Positions 50,853 through 58,590 of a stretch of DNA of 64,000 bases are shown here, piece by piece. The notes under the pieces were generated by a model that saw only the letters and a list, made by a program, of their open reading frames with translations, did no database searches and had not been told where the DNA came from. Made by a program: the position numbers and the translations under genes. This stretch comes from Ralstonia condita (lineage in GTDB: Bacteria > Pseudomonadota > Gammaproteobacteria > Burkholderiales > Burkholderiaceae). The DNA lies in the NCBI RefSeq assembly GCF_958405655.1, contig NZ_CATYWO010000004.1:124001-188000 (forward strand), written 5' to 3'. Numbering within the stretch: position 1 is the first letter of the stretch; each line of letters opens with the position of its first letter.

Positions 50853-51401
50853 ATGGCCCTGAAATCCACGATCTACAAAGTCGATCTGCAGATCGCCGAC
50901 ATGGATCGCCACTACTACGGCAATCACGCCCTGACCGTCGCCCGCCATCCCAGCGAAAACGACGAGCGCATGATGGTGCGCGTGCTGGCCTTCGCGCGCC
51001 ATGCCAGCGAAACGCTTGCCTTTACACGTGGCCTGTCCGAACCCGATGAACCCGAGCTCTGGCAGCGCGACCTGACGGACGCGATTGAACTCTGGATCGA
51101 CCTCGGCAACCCTGACGACACCCGCATCCGCAAAGCGTGCAACCGCGCCGGCCAGGTCGCCGTGTATACGTATAGCGGCAACGCCACCCGCGTGTGGTGG
51201 CAGCAGATCGAAAACAAGGTCGCGCGCTTTGCCAACCTCTCGGTCTACGAAGTCGCGCCCGAGACCGTATCCGCACTGGCGGCCATGGTGGAGCGCACCA
51301 TGCGCCTGCAGGTGACGATCCAGGACGGCGAAATCTGGATCGCCAACGACGCGGATAACGTCCACGTCCAACTCGACACGCTCAAGGCCGCAGCGGCCTG
51401 A
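50853..51401 (+). CDS. yaeQ: YaeQ family protein
   Basis: A 182-residue cytoplasmic protein of the YaeQ family, with a PD-(D/E)XK-like fold and no proven nuclease activity. It has the full set of family landmarks: STIYKVDLQIADMDRHYY (about 5-22), ELWQRDLTDAIELWIDLGNP (about 69-88) and WWQQIENKVARF. GACAAT about 36 bp upstream could be a -10 box. Its function in E. coli was once linked to transcription elongation, without firm proof. Confidence 0.9.
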   Translation: MALKSTIYKVDLQIADMDRHYYGNHALTVARHPSENDERMMVRVLAFARHASETLAFTRGLSEPDEPELWQRDLTDAIELWIDLGNPDDTRIRKACNRAGQVAVYTYSGNATRVWWQQIENKVARFANLSVYEVAPETVSALAAMVERTMRLQVTIQDGEIWIANDADNVHVQLDTLKAAAA

Positions 51402-51440
51402 GCTTTTTCTCCCACCCCGTCATTACCCACGAGGCTTACC

Positions 51441-51794
51441 ATGACCACCGTAACCACCCCGAGCGGCCTGCAATACGAAGACGTCGTCGTCGGCGACGGC
51501 GTTGAAGCCACGGCCGGCAAGTACGTCACCGTGCATTACACCGGCTGGCTGTACGACAACGGCCAGGCCGGCAAGAAGTTTGACTCCAGCAAGGACCGCA
51601 ACGACCCGTTCGCCTTCCCGCTGGGCGCCGGCCACGTCATCAAGGGCTGGGACGAAGGCGTGCAGGGCATGAAAGTCGGGGGCACCCGCAAGCTGATCAT
51701 CCCGGCCGCACTCGGGTATGGCGCACGCGGCGCCGGCGGCGTGATCCCCCCGAACGCGACGTTGCTTTTCGAGGTCGACCTGCTGGAAGTCTGA
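51441..51794 (+). CDS. FKBP-type peptidyl-prolyl isomerase
   Basis: A 117-residue single-domain FKBP with the standard core: VTVHYTGWLYDNGQAGKKFD (about 29-48), FPLGAGHVIKGWDEGVQGMK (about 59-78) and ALGYGARGAGGVIPPNATLL. No signal peptide, so it acts in the cytoplasm in proline isomerisation during folding. It starts 40 bp after yaeQ, probably in the same transcript. Confidence 0.93.
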   Translation: MTTVTTPSGLQYEDVVVGDGVEATAGKYVTVHYTGWLYDNGQAGKKFDSSKDRNDPFAFPLGAGHVIKGWDEGVQGMKVGGTRKLIIPAALGYGARGAGGVIPPNATLLFEVDLLEV

Positions 51795-51857
51795 TCCTGC
51801 GCTAGAATCGCGCCCGTCGTGCGATGCCCCACACGGTGCATCGCGAATCCCCCCCCT

Positions 51858-51933
51858 GGCGGGGTGGCAGAGTGGTCAATGCTGCGGCTTGCAAAGCCGT
51901 ATATGACGGTTCAATTCCGTTCCCCCGCCTCCA
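51858..51933 (+). tRNA. tRNA-Cys (GCA)
   Basis: The sequence folds as a full cloverleaf: acceptor stem GGCGGGG / CCCCGCC, anticodon stem GCGGC / GCCGT around TTGCAAA with anticodon GCA, T-loop TTCAATT, and an encoded CCA end. A TAGAAT at 51803-51808 could be its -10 box. It is an intact gene with no element inserted. Confidence 0.95.
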
Positions 51934-52069
51934 GTTTCCCGGTTGCAGCCTTTCCACCGTTGCGGCCGCGCCATAGCCAAACGGCTCCCGCTCGGCACAA
52001 CGCGCCATTTCTGCGGGATCAGCTGACCGCCCGCGTGACCACTCGTAACGATTGCTCTATGCTTGCGAC

Positions 52070-52801
52070 ATGGCCGTCACCCGAGAGGATCTCGAACAGA
52101 ACCGGTTGCGCGCCGCCCTGGGTGATTCGCCCGTCGCGTCGTCGTTGCTGACCGAGGCTGCGCTGGAAGCGTCGCTTGCGTCGACGCTGGCGCGGCTGTC
52201 GACTGCGCCCAGCGGATGCCAGGACGCCTGGGTGTTCGGCTACGGCTCGCTCATCTGGAATCCGATGATCTTTCACACCGAGGCGGCCCCCGCCACGGTG
52301 CATGGATACCACCGCGGCTTCTATCTGTACTCCCGCATCAACCGGGGCACCTGGGACAACCCCGGGCTGGTGCTCGGGCTGGACCGTGGCGGCAGTTGCC
52401 GAGGCGTGGCCTTCCGCGTGCCGCGAGACCGCGCCGAGCGTGAATTCCGCGTCCTGTGGCGGCGCGAGATGCTGACCGGCGCCTACCTGCCCCGCTGGCT
52501 TCCCACCGAGATCAACGGTCAACGCGTCTGTGCCCTGGCCTTTGTCATGAATCGCACGCACGAGGCCTATGCAGGCCGGCTGCCCGACGAGCGCGTGGTC
52601 ACCTGCCTGCGTGAAGCGGTTGGGCTGTATGGCCCCGCGCGCGAATACCTGCAGCGCACACTCGTCGGACTGGCCAGCAACGGACTGCAAGATCCCTATC
52701 TGGACCGACTGTGGGCGCGCCTGCAAGCCATGGATGCCGCCAACGCGCCGAGCGCGGCTGCGGAACCGGCTGCGCAGCCCGACCCCTACCTGAGCGCCTG
52801 A
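52070..52801 (+). CDS. chaC: ChaC-type gamma-glutamylcyclotransferase
   Basis: A 243-residue enzyme that splits glutathione to 5-oxoproline and Cys-Gly. The family motif is VFGYGSLIWNP (about 55-65), and the catalytic Glu is in RREMLTGAY (about 135-143). Also conserved is FYLYSRINRGTWDNPGLVLG (about 84-103). The C-terminal Ala/Pro-rich tail is not conserved. ATG 52070 begins the core; the frame opens six codons earlier. It follows tRNA-Cys and is 13 bp before the ankyrin gene. Confidence 0.92.
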   Translation: MAVTREDLEQNRLRAALGDSPVASSLLTEAALEASLASTLARLSTAPSGCQDAWVFGYGSLIWNPMIFHTEAAPATVHGYHRGFYLYSRINRGTWDNPGLVLGLDRGGSCRGVAFRVPRDRAEREFRVLWRREMLTGAYLPRWLPTEINGQRVCALAFVMNRTHEAYAGRLPDERVVTCLREAVGLYGPAREYLQRTLVGLASNGLQDPYLDRLWARLQAMDAANAPSAAAEPAAQPDPYLSA

Positions 52802-52814
52802 GCGCGCGCCCGCC

Positions 52815-53609
52815 ATGCTCCTTGCCACGCGTCCTGCGATCAACCAGCTCATCGGCGTCATGCTGGGGGTGGCACTGGCAGCCGGCGACGTGGCCAATGC
52901 CTGGCAGGAACAGCATCTGCCGATGCTGCGCACCGCAGCTGGTGCCAGCAGCGCCAAGGCCGCACCCGGCGCGGCCCCCGTCGCGCATCCGTCTCGTCAC
53001 GGCAGCAACCCCGCCACGCGCGACCGCGACCTCATCGTGGCGGCCCAGACCGGCAACACGATGGCCATCCAGTCTTTGCTGGCGGACGGCGCCAGCCTGA
53101 AGGCGCGAGATGCCGATGGCCGCACCGCGCTCATCGCTGCCGTGTACGCACACATGGGGGCCGCCGCCCGGCTGCTCATCCAGGCCGGCGCCGACGTCAA
53201 CCTGCAGGACAATGCGCAGAACAGTGCCTTCCTCCTGGCCGCCATTCAAGGCGATGCGGAAACCGTGCGCCTGGCGCTCACACACGGCGCGAACGTGCGC
53301 GCCACCAACGCCGATGGCGACACCGCACTGATACCGGCTGCGCGTCGCGGCTATGTGGAAGTGGTGAACGAACTCGTGAAAGCGGGCGTACCGCCCGATG
53401 CCACCAATAATCTGGGCCTCACCGCCCTGATCGAAGCCGTGGCCCTGGGAGACGGCAGCGAAAAGTACGAGAAGACCGTCCAACTGCTGCTCGATGCCGG
53501 CGCAGACCCGAACCTGCCTGACCGGGGAGGCGTCACGCCGATGCGCCACGCTCGCCAGCGCGGATTCCACGGCATCGGCGCGCTGCTGTTCAAGGCGCGC
53601 GGGCATTGA
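52815..53609 (+). CDS. Ankyrin-repeat protein, probably exported
   Basis: A 264-residue protein. It begins with a hydrophobic stretch (about 13-26) that could be a signal or anchor. Then an Ala/Pro-rich linker leads to about five ankyrin repeats (about 70-260), for example DGRTALIAAVYAHMGAAARL, and others starting QNSAFLLAAI, DGDTALIPAA and LGLTALIEAV. Such proteins bind partners; the partner is not known. It is directly downstream of chaC, with 13 bp between, so both could be expressed together. A bidirectional terminator closes the unit. Confidence 0.85.
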   Translation: MLLATRPAINQLIGVMLGVALAAGDVANAWQEQHLPMLRTAAGASSAKAAPGAAPVAHPSRHGSNPATRDRDLIVAAQTGNTMAIQSLLADGASLKARDADGRTALIAAVYAHMGAAARLLIQAGADVNLQDNAQNSAFLLAAIQGDAETVRLALTHGANVRATNADGDTALIPAARRGYVEVVNELVKAGVPPDATNNLGLTALIEAVALGDGSEKYEKTVQLLLDAGADPNLPDRGGVTPMRHARQRGFHGIGALLFKARGH

Positions 53610-53633
53610 AAAAGGGGCCTCTCGGCCCCTTTT
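53610..53633. terminator. Bidirectional terminator
   Basis: Perfect 10-bp stem AAAAGGGGCC / GGCCCCTTTT with a TCTC loop, directly at the ends of the converging ankyrin and acyl-CoA ligase genes. A-rich and T-rich flanks allow it to act on both strands. Confidence 0.92.
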
Positions 53634-53636
53634 CAT

Positions 53637-55343
53637 TTATGCCACAGCAGGCTTCTGCGCTGCCTCGCTTGTTGCGTTCTCCTGCTCTTGCAGCGTGCGC
53701 CACATCACCTTGCCCGTGCCGGACTTGGGCAGCGCATCGACAAACTGCACCACGCGCGGGTACTTGTAGGCCGCCATGTTGTCGCGTGCCCAATTGATGA
53801 TGTCGTCTTCCGTGGTCTTGCCCTTGGCGTGTGCCTTGAGCACGACCACCGCCTTGACCGACTCACCGCGGTACGCATCGCGCGTGCCGATGATGCACGC
53901 TTCCTGCACATCCGGGTGCTTGTACAGGAGGCTTTCCACCTCGGCCGGCCAGACCTTGAAGCCAGAGGCGTTGATCATGCGCTTGAGCCGATCGGTCAGG
54001 AAGAAATAGCCTTCCTCGTCCATCTTGCCCAGATCACCCGTGCGGAAGAACTGCTTGCCCTCAAACTCGATGAACACCTCGGCGCTGGCCTGCGGCTTGC
54101 CCCAGTAACCCAGGAACACCTGCGGACCGCTGACGATGATCTCACCCACCTCGCCGGGCGGCAGCTCCCTGAGCGTCTGCGGATCGACCACGCGCGCATC
54201 GGTGTTGAATACGGGAATGCCCAGGCACTGCTGCTTGGGGCGATCGGCGGGGTTGCTGTGCGTCGGCGCGATAGTTTCTGACAGACCGTAACCTTCCTGG
54301 TACGCCAGGTTGAAATCCTTCAGCAAGCGCTCGGCCACCGCCTGGGGCATCGCCGCGCCACCTCCGCCAATGTAGGTCAGGCTCGACAGGTCAAACTCCG
54401 CCAGTTGGGGACTCGCCAGGAAGTCGATCACCATGGTCGGGATGTTCGTCCAATGCGTGACCTTGTAGCGCGAGATCAGCCGGCCTGCCACCTCGCGATC
54501 CCAACGCGGCAGCATCACCACGGTCGAGCCCATGTAAATGGGTGCATTCATGCCGTACTGCATGCCCGTCACGTGGAACAGCGGGATGATCGACAGGCTC
54601 ACGCCTTCCATCGTCGAGCCTGACCACAACGAGCCCCCCACGATGTTGTGCATGACCGTGCGGTGAGGGTGCATGCAGCCTTTCGGAAAGCCCGTGGTGC
54701 CCGATGTGTAAGGCATGACGGCCAGATCGTCCGGCCCCGCGGTGTGCGGCCCCGGCACCCGGCGCTGCGCAAGCGCGTCGGTCCAGGCGACCGCGCCGGG
54801 TTGCCCCGGATGCTGTGCGGTCATCCATGCAGGCGGCGCATCTTCTGGATACTCGTACGTGGCCGGCAGCGCGTCGGCATAGGACGTGACCAGCAGGTGG
54901 CGCGTACGCTGTGCTTCGGGCAGATCGGCGTTGGCCATGCTCACGTTGGGCGCCAGATCTGCGCTGCAGATGACAGTCGCGGCGCCCGCGTCGGTGATGT
55001 AATGCTTGAATTCCTCTGGCCGGTTCATCGGGTTGACCGGCACAACCACCGCATCGGCGCGCAGAATGCCGTAGTACGCAGCGATGAACTGCGGGCAGTT
55101 CTGCATGTAGAGCAGCACGCGGTCGCCTTTCTGCACGCCCGCCACCTGCTGCAGCCAACCCGCGACGGCGAGCGCCTCGTCATGCAGCGCCTGGTAGGTG
55201 GTGTGGCGACCGTAGAAGATGATCGCGTCCTTGTCCGGGTAGCGCCGCGCGGACACTTCCAGGTTGAACCACAGGCTCGTTTGCGGCGAGTGGATGTTGT
55301 GCGGCAATCGCCGCGGCCAAAACTGGAAGTGCGGTCGTGTCAT
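53637..55343 (-). CDS. Fatty-acid/acyl-CoA ligase (AMP-forming)
   Basis: A 568-residue ANL-family enzyme that activates a carboxylic acid to its CoA ester. Motifs are in order: phosphate-binding YTSGTTGFPKG (about 214-224), GYGLSET (about 352-358), FFRTGDLGKMDEEGYFFLTD (about 432-451) and the C-terminal catalytic Lys in PKSGTGKVMWR (about 537-547). The substrate is likely a long- or medium-chain fatty acid. GGAGAC lies just before the ATG at 55343. A 12-bp palindrome 46 bp upstream fits control by a TetR-type fatty acid regulator. Confidence 0.91.
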   Translation of the reverse strand: MTRPHFQFWPRRLPHNIHSPQTSLWFNLEVSARRYPDKDAIIFYGRHTTYQALHDEALAVAGWLQQVAGVQKGDRVLLYMQNCPQFIAAYYGILRADAVVVPVNPMNRPEEFKHYITDAGAATVICSADLAPNVSMANADLPEAQRTRHLLVTSYADALPATYEYPEDAPPAWMTAQHPGQPGAVAWTDALAQRRVPGPHTAGPDDLAVMPYTSGTTGFPKGCMHPHRTVMHNIVGGSLWSGSTMEGVSLSIIPLFHVTGMQYGMNAPIYMGSTVVMLPRWDREVAGRLISRYKVTHWTNIPTMVIDFLASPQLAEFDLSSLTYIGGGGAAMPQAVAERLLKDFNLAYQEGYGLSETIAPTHSNPADRPKQQCLGIPVFNTDARVVDPQTLRELPPGEVGEIIVSGPQVFLGYWGKPQASAEVFIEFEGKQFFRTGDLGKMDEEGYFFLTDRLKRMINASGFKVWPAEVESLLYKHPDVQEACIIGTRDAYRGESVKAVVVLKAHAKGKTTEDDIINWARDNMAAYKYPRVVQFVDALPKSGTGKVMWRTLQEQENATSEAAQKPAVA

Positions 55344-55389
55344 AACGTGTCTCCGTAAAGCTGTCTGTTGTTTTTACCGGATGGTATCC

Positions 55390-55401
55390 GAACGATCGTT
55401 C
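55390..55401. promoter_or_regulatory. TetR-type operator palindrome
   Basis: GAACGATCGTTC is a perfect 12-bp palindrome in the region between the divergent ligase and cnoX genes. Operators of TetR regulators of fatty-acid degradation in betaproteobacteria have a similar CGATCG core, so it is a likely control point for the ligase. Confidence 0.6.
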
Positions 55402-55537
55402 TATTTTCAACCGTTGTCAGGACAACCATTTTTTTCCGGAGGGCAGCGCACGCTCACACCCCCAGTAAAATGCGCAGGCTTCGCCGGCACGCTTTGCCGC
55501 CGGCGACTCACTTTGTTTCCCCTGGAGAATCCCGACG

Positions 55538-56383
55538 ATGAGCGACGTCACCTCGCAGAATTTCGCGCAGGAAGTGATCGAAACATCTCGCCAAGTTCCG
55601 GTGCTGGTTGATTTCTGGGCGCCTTGGTGCGGCCCATGCCGCACGCTCGGCCCGATGCTGGAAGCGCTCGAAGCCGAGTATGCCGGCAAGTGGAAGCTCG
55701 CCAAGGTCAACTCGGACGACAACCCCGAGTTGTCGGCGCAGTTTCGTGTCCGCAGCATTCCGTTTGTCGTGGCCTTCGTGGACGGCAAACCTGTCGACCA
55801 GTTCGTCGGCGTGCTGCCCGAAGGACAACTTCGCGCCTTTCTGGATCGGGTCATTCCGCAGCCGTCCGACGTGGCCTACCGCGAAGGCCTGGCGGCGCGG
55901 CAGGCCGGCGAAACGCAGCGCGCGCGCGAAGCGTTCCAGAACGCCCTCGCCTTCGACCCGGGTTTCGATGCAGCGCGCTTCGAGCTAGTCAACCTGCTGC
56001 TCGACAATGGCGACGCACAGGCCGCGCAAGATGAGTTCACGCTGCTCTCACCGAAGGCGACGCTTGATGCGCGCTACACCCCGCTGCAGACACGCCTGAA
56101 GGCCGCCGAACGCGCCGACGCGTTGCCCGATGCAGACGTGCTGCGCAAGCAGATCGAGGATGACCCTGGCAATCTTCAGGCCCGCCTGGACCTGGCCCAG
56201 CAATACATTGCCGGCCAGCAATACGAAAGCGCGCTCGAACAGCTCCTCGCCGTCGTGGAGCGCGACCGCACGTTCCGCGACGATCTTGCGCGCAAGACCA
56301 TGGTGTCGGTCTTCGACATGATGCGCGACGCGCCGCAGGCCGTTTCGCACTGGCGCCGCCAACTCGCTTCCAGACTGAACTGA
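55538..56383 (+). CDS. Thioredoxin-TPR chaperedoxin (CnoX/YbbN)
   Basis: A 281-residue cytoplasmic protein: an N-terminal thioredoxin domain (about 1-108) with WCGPC (about 30-34) and SIPFVVAF, then TPR-like helices (about 112-281). It fits CnoX, which holds oxidised unfolded proteins and passes them to GroEL. E. coli CnoX lacks the second cysteine (SxxC), whereas here the CxxC is complete, so this one could be redox-active. TAAAAT at 55466-55471 may be a -10 box. A DsbA-like gene follows 2 bp after the stop. Confidence 0.9.
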   Translation: MSDVTSQNFAQEVIETSRQVPVLVDFWAPWCGPCRTLGPMLEALEAEYAGKWKLAKVNSDDNPELSAQFRVRSIPFVVAFVDGKPVDQFVGVLPEGQLRAFLDRVIPQPSDVAYREGLAARQAGETQRAREAFQNALAFDPGFDAARFELVNLLLDNGDAQAAQDEFTLLSPKATLDARYTPLQTRLKAAERADALPDADVLRKQIEDDPGNLQARLDLAQQYIAGQQYESALEQLLAVVERDRTFRDDLARKTMVSVFDMMRDAPQAVSHWRRQLASRLN

Positions 56384-56385
56384 CC

Positions 56386-57051
56386 ATGCGCCTCATCTAT
56401 GTCGCCGACCCCATGTGCTCCTGGTGCTATGGATTCGGCCCGCAACTCGCCGATCTGCGCGAGCGCCTTGCCGACACGCTGGGCGCACCGATACCCGTTA
56501 CGCTCATCACGGGTGGCCTGCGCCCCGGCCAGCGTGAGCCGCTGGCGCCCGAGAAGCGCGAGGAGATCCTCCACCACTGGCATGCAGTGGCCGAGCGCAG
56601 CGGCATGCCGTTCAACCCATCGCCGGATGTGGCCATGCGCCGCGATGGCTTCGTCTACGACACCGAGCCCGCTTGCCGCGCCACCGTCCTGGCACGAGAG
56701 CACTGGGGCGAGCACGACGAACGCGTGCTTGCGGTCTTTCACGACATCCAGCGCGCCTTTTATGCCGAGGGCCGTGACACGACGCAGGCCGACGTGCTGC
56801 GCGAGGTTGCGGTCGCCCACGGCATCGACCCAGCCCACTTCGATGCGGTATTCGACACCGAAGCGCTGCGCCATGAAACGCGCGAAGACTTCCGCCTCTC
56901 GCGCCGCTGGGGCATCAATGGCTTCCCCAGCCTGCTGACCGAACTGGATGGCACGCTGTATCAGATCGGGCGGGGTTATGCGCCGTCGGAGGCGCTCTAT
57001 GCACGTGCCGTGGAAGTGCTGCAGCAGCATCCCGCGCCACGCACAAACTGA
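56386..57051 (+). CDS. DsbA-family oxidoreductase (FrnE-like)
   Basis: A 221-residue cytoplasmic DsbA-like protein. The active site is CSWC at 11-14, right after the first beta-strand (YVADPMCSWCYGFGP), which is the FrnE/2-hydroxychromene isomerase-like pattern. A cis-Pro is in NGFPSLL (about 184-190). There is no signal peptide. It may have disulfide or isomerase activity on proteins, but some relatives act on small molecules. It is separated by 2 bp from cnoX, and so is in the same operon. Confidence 0.87.
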   Translation: MRLIYVADPMCSWCYGFGPQLADLRERLADTLGAPIPVTLITGGLRPGQREPLAPEKREEILHHWHAVAERSGMPFNPSPDVAMRRDGFVYDTEPACRATVLAREHWGEHDERVLAVFHDIQRAFYAEGRDTTQADVLREVAVAHGIDPAHFDAVFDTEALRHETREDFRLSRRWGINGFPSLLTELDGTLYQIGRGYAPSEALYARAVEVLQQHPAPRTN

Positions 57052-57131
57052 TCCGTTTGCCCGGCATCAAACCGGGACGGGTCAGCCGTCGCTAAGCTGA
57101 TCCCCTCGTCCACCTCATTCCACCGCCCGCC

Positions 57132-57536
57132 ATGCCCGTGATCGAATGGTCCGAGGCGCTCCAGCTTGGAGATGCCGCCACCGACGCCAACCACGCCGAA
57201 TTCTGCGCGCTGCTCAACGCCGTGTCCGACGCCTCGGACACGGACTTCATCCCTGCGCTCGATGCGTTCATCGACCACACCGAACATCACTTTGCTGAAG
57301 AGAACGGCTGGATGGATGCGGCGGATTTTCCTCCGCGCCACTGCCACCACGGTGAGCACGACAACGTGCTGGCGCTCTGCCGCGAGGTCCGCAAGCGCGC
57401 GGCCGCGGGCGAAATGGAACTGGGGCGCCGGCTGGTCGCGGAATTACCCGCGTGGTTCGCCCAGCACGTGGACGTGATGGACCGGATGATGACGATGTAT
57501 CTGGCGCAGATGCGCGATACAGCGCACGCGGGCTGA
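57132..57536 (+). CDS. Hemerythrin-like di-iron protein
   Basis: A 134-residue bacteriohemerythrin with a four-helix bundle. Expected iron ligands are present in order: H in ANHAEF (about 21), H and E in HTEHHFAEENGWM (about 49-61), H in HCHHGEHDN (about 69-77), and H with D in QHVDVMD (about 114-120). It binds O2 reversibly and may act as an oxygen store or sensor. It lies 80 bp downstream of the DsbA-like gene and converges with tcdA. Confidence 0.9.
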   Translation: MPVIEWSEALQLGDAATDANHAEFCALLNAVSDASDTDFIPALDAFIDHTEHHFAEENGWMDAADFPPRHCHHGEHDNVLALCREVRKRAAAGEMELGRRLVAELPAWFAQHVDVMDRMMTMYLAQMRDTAHAG

Positions 57537-57603
57537 AACCCGGAGCATCGATCGCCTGCGGCGTGCCAACCGCCGCCAGGCGCCTCCTGCAACAGCGGGC
57601 TTG

Positions 57604-58506
57604 CTATACGGCGGCCATCGCCCGCAGCACCGTCGACGCCGCCACCATGCCAAACACGGCCGTCACGCACACCGACGAGCCGAAGCCTGCACAGGCCAGG
57701 CCTTGCGGACCCTGCGCCGGCTGCGGCGCCGGCGGGACATTCACCACTTCAATCGCACCTGCCGCGGCCAGATCATCAATGCCGGCATGGCTGGACTCGA
57801 CCGGCACCTCGACAGCGCACGCCTGCTGCTCGGGCTCGGGATAGCGTAGCGGTTCGTCCGAGTACACCGCATCGATGCCGAAGCGCACCTTGGGGTCCCG
57901 CGCGAAACCATGCTGGCGGCGCAGGTTACCGCGCACCTTGGCCAGCAGCGGGTCCTGGATCGTGCGGGAGAGGTCTGTCACTCGAATGCGCGTCGGATCC
58001 AGTTGGCCACCCGCCGCTCCGCATGTCACCACGCGCTTGCCGGTACGCTTGCAGAACGCGACGATGGCGGTCTTGACCTTGACTGCGTCAATGGCATCGA
58101 TCACATAGTCGAACGGATGGCCGAGCAGCGCCTCGACGTTTTCCATGGTCACGAAGTCGTCAATGCGACTGATCTCGGCGCGTGGATTGATCTGCAGGAT
58201 GCGCTCGGCCATGGCATCGACCTTGGCCATGCCATAGGCGTCTCCGAGGGCATGAATCTGGCGGTTCGTGTTGGAAACGGCGATGTGGTCGAGGTCGATC
58301 AGCGTGAGCTTTCCGACACCGCAGCGGGCAACGGCTTCGGCCGCCCACGAGCCCACGCCGCCGATGCCGATGACGCAAACATGCGCTGCCGCAAACCGCT
58401 CCAGCGCCTGCGGGCCGTAAAGGCGGGCAACACCGCCAAACCGGCGTGCGTACTCCTCGTCGAGGATGGGCGGATGCGCGGGCGCGCTGATTGCTACGTG
58501 GCTCAT
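57604..58506 (-). CDS. tcdA: tRNA threonylcarbamoyladenosine dehydratase TcdA
   Basis: A 300-residue E1-like ATP-dependent enzyme that cyclises t6A37 in ANN-decoding tRNAs. The nucleotide-binding site is GIGGVGSWAAEAVARCG (about 48-64), then DLDHIAVSNTNRQIHAL (about 72-88) and the adenylation site region DAIDAVKVK. The C-terminal membrane-like helix is typical. ATG 58506 starts the family N-terminus; the frame continues to 58890 inside the AsmA-gene region and is not used. It is divergent from asmA with 84 bp between the starts. Confidence 0.92.
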   Translation of the reverse strand: MSHVAISAPAHPPILDEEYARRFGGVARLYGPQALERFAAAHVCVIGIGGVGSWAAEAVARCGVGKLTLIDLDHIAVSNTNRQIHALGDAYGMAKVDAMAERILQINPRAEISRIDDFVTMENVEALLGHPFDYVIDAIDAVKVKTAIVAFCKRTGKRVVTCGAAGGQLDPTRIRVTDLSRTIQDPLLAKVRGNLRRQHGFARDPKVRFGIDAVYSDEPLRYPEPEQQACAVEVPVESSHAGIDDLAAAGAIEVVNVPPAPQPAQGPQGLACAGFGSSVCVTAVFGMVAASTVLRAMAAV

Positions 58507-58590
58507 GACACAATTGGATCGGAACTGCGCCGAACTATATATCAATGCGCGCAGTCGGATTTTTGTGTGCGGCATCCCAACAAGAACATC

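Noticed and set aside
57910..58590. N-terminal extension of the AsmA gene
   Set aside because: It is antisense to tcdA and lacks a ribosome binding site, while ATG 58591 opens directly on a membrane anchor.
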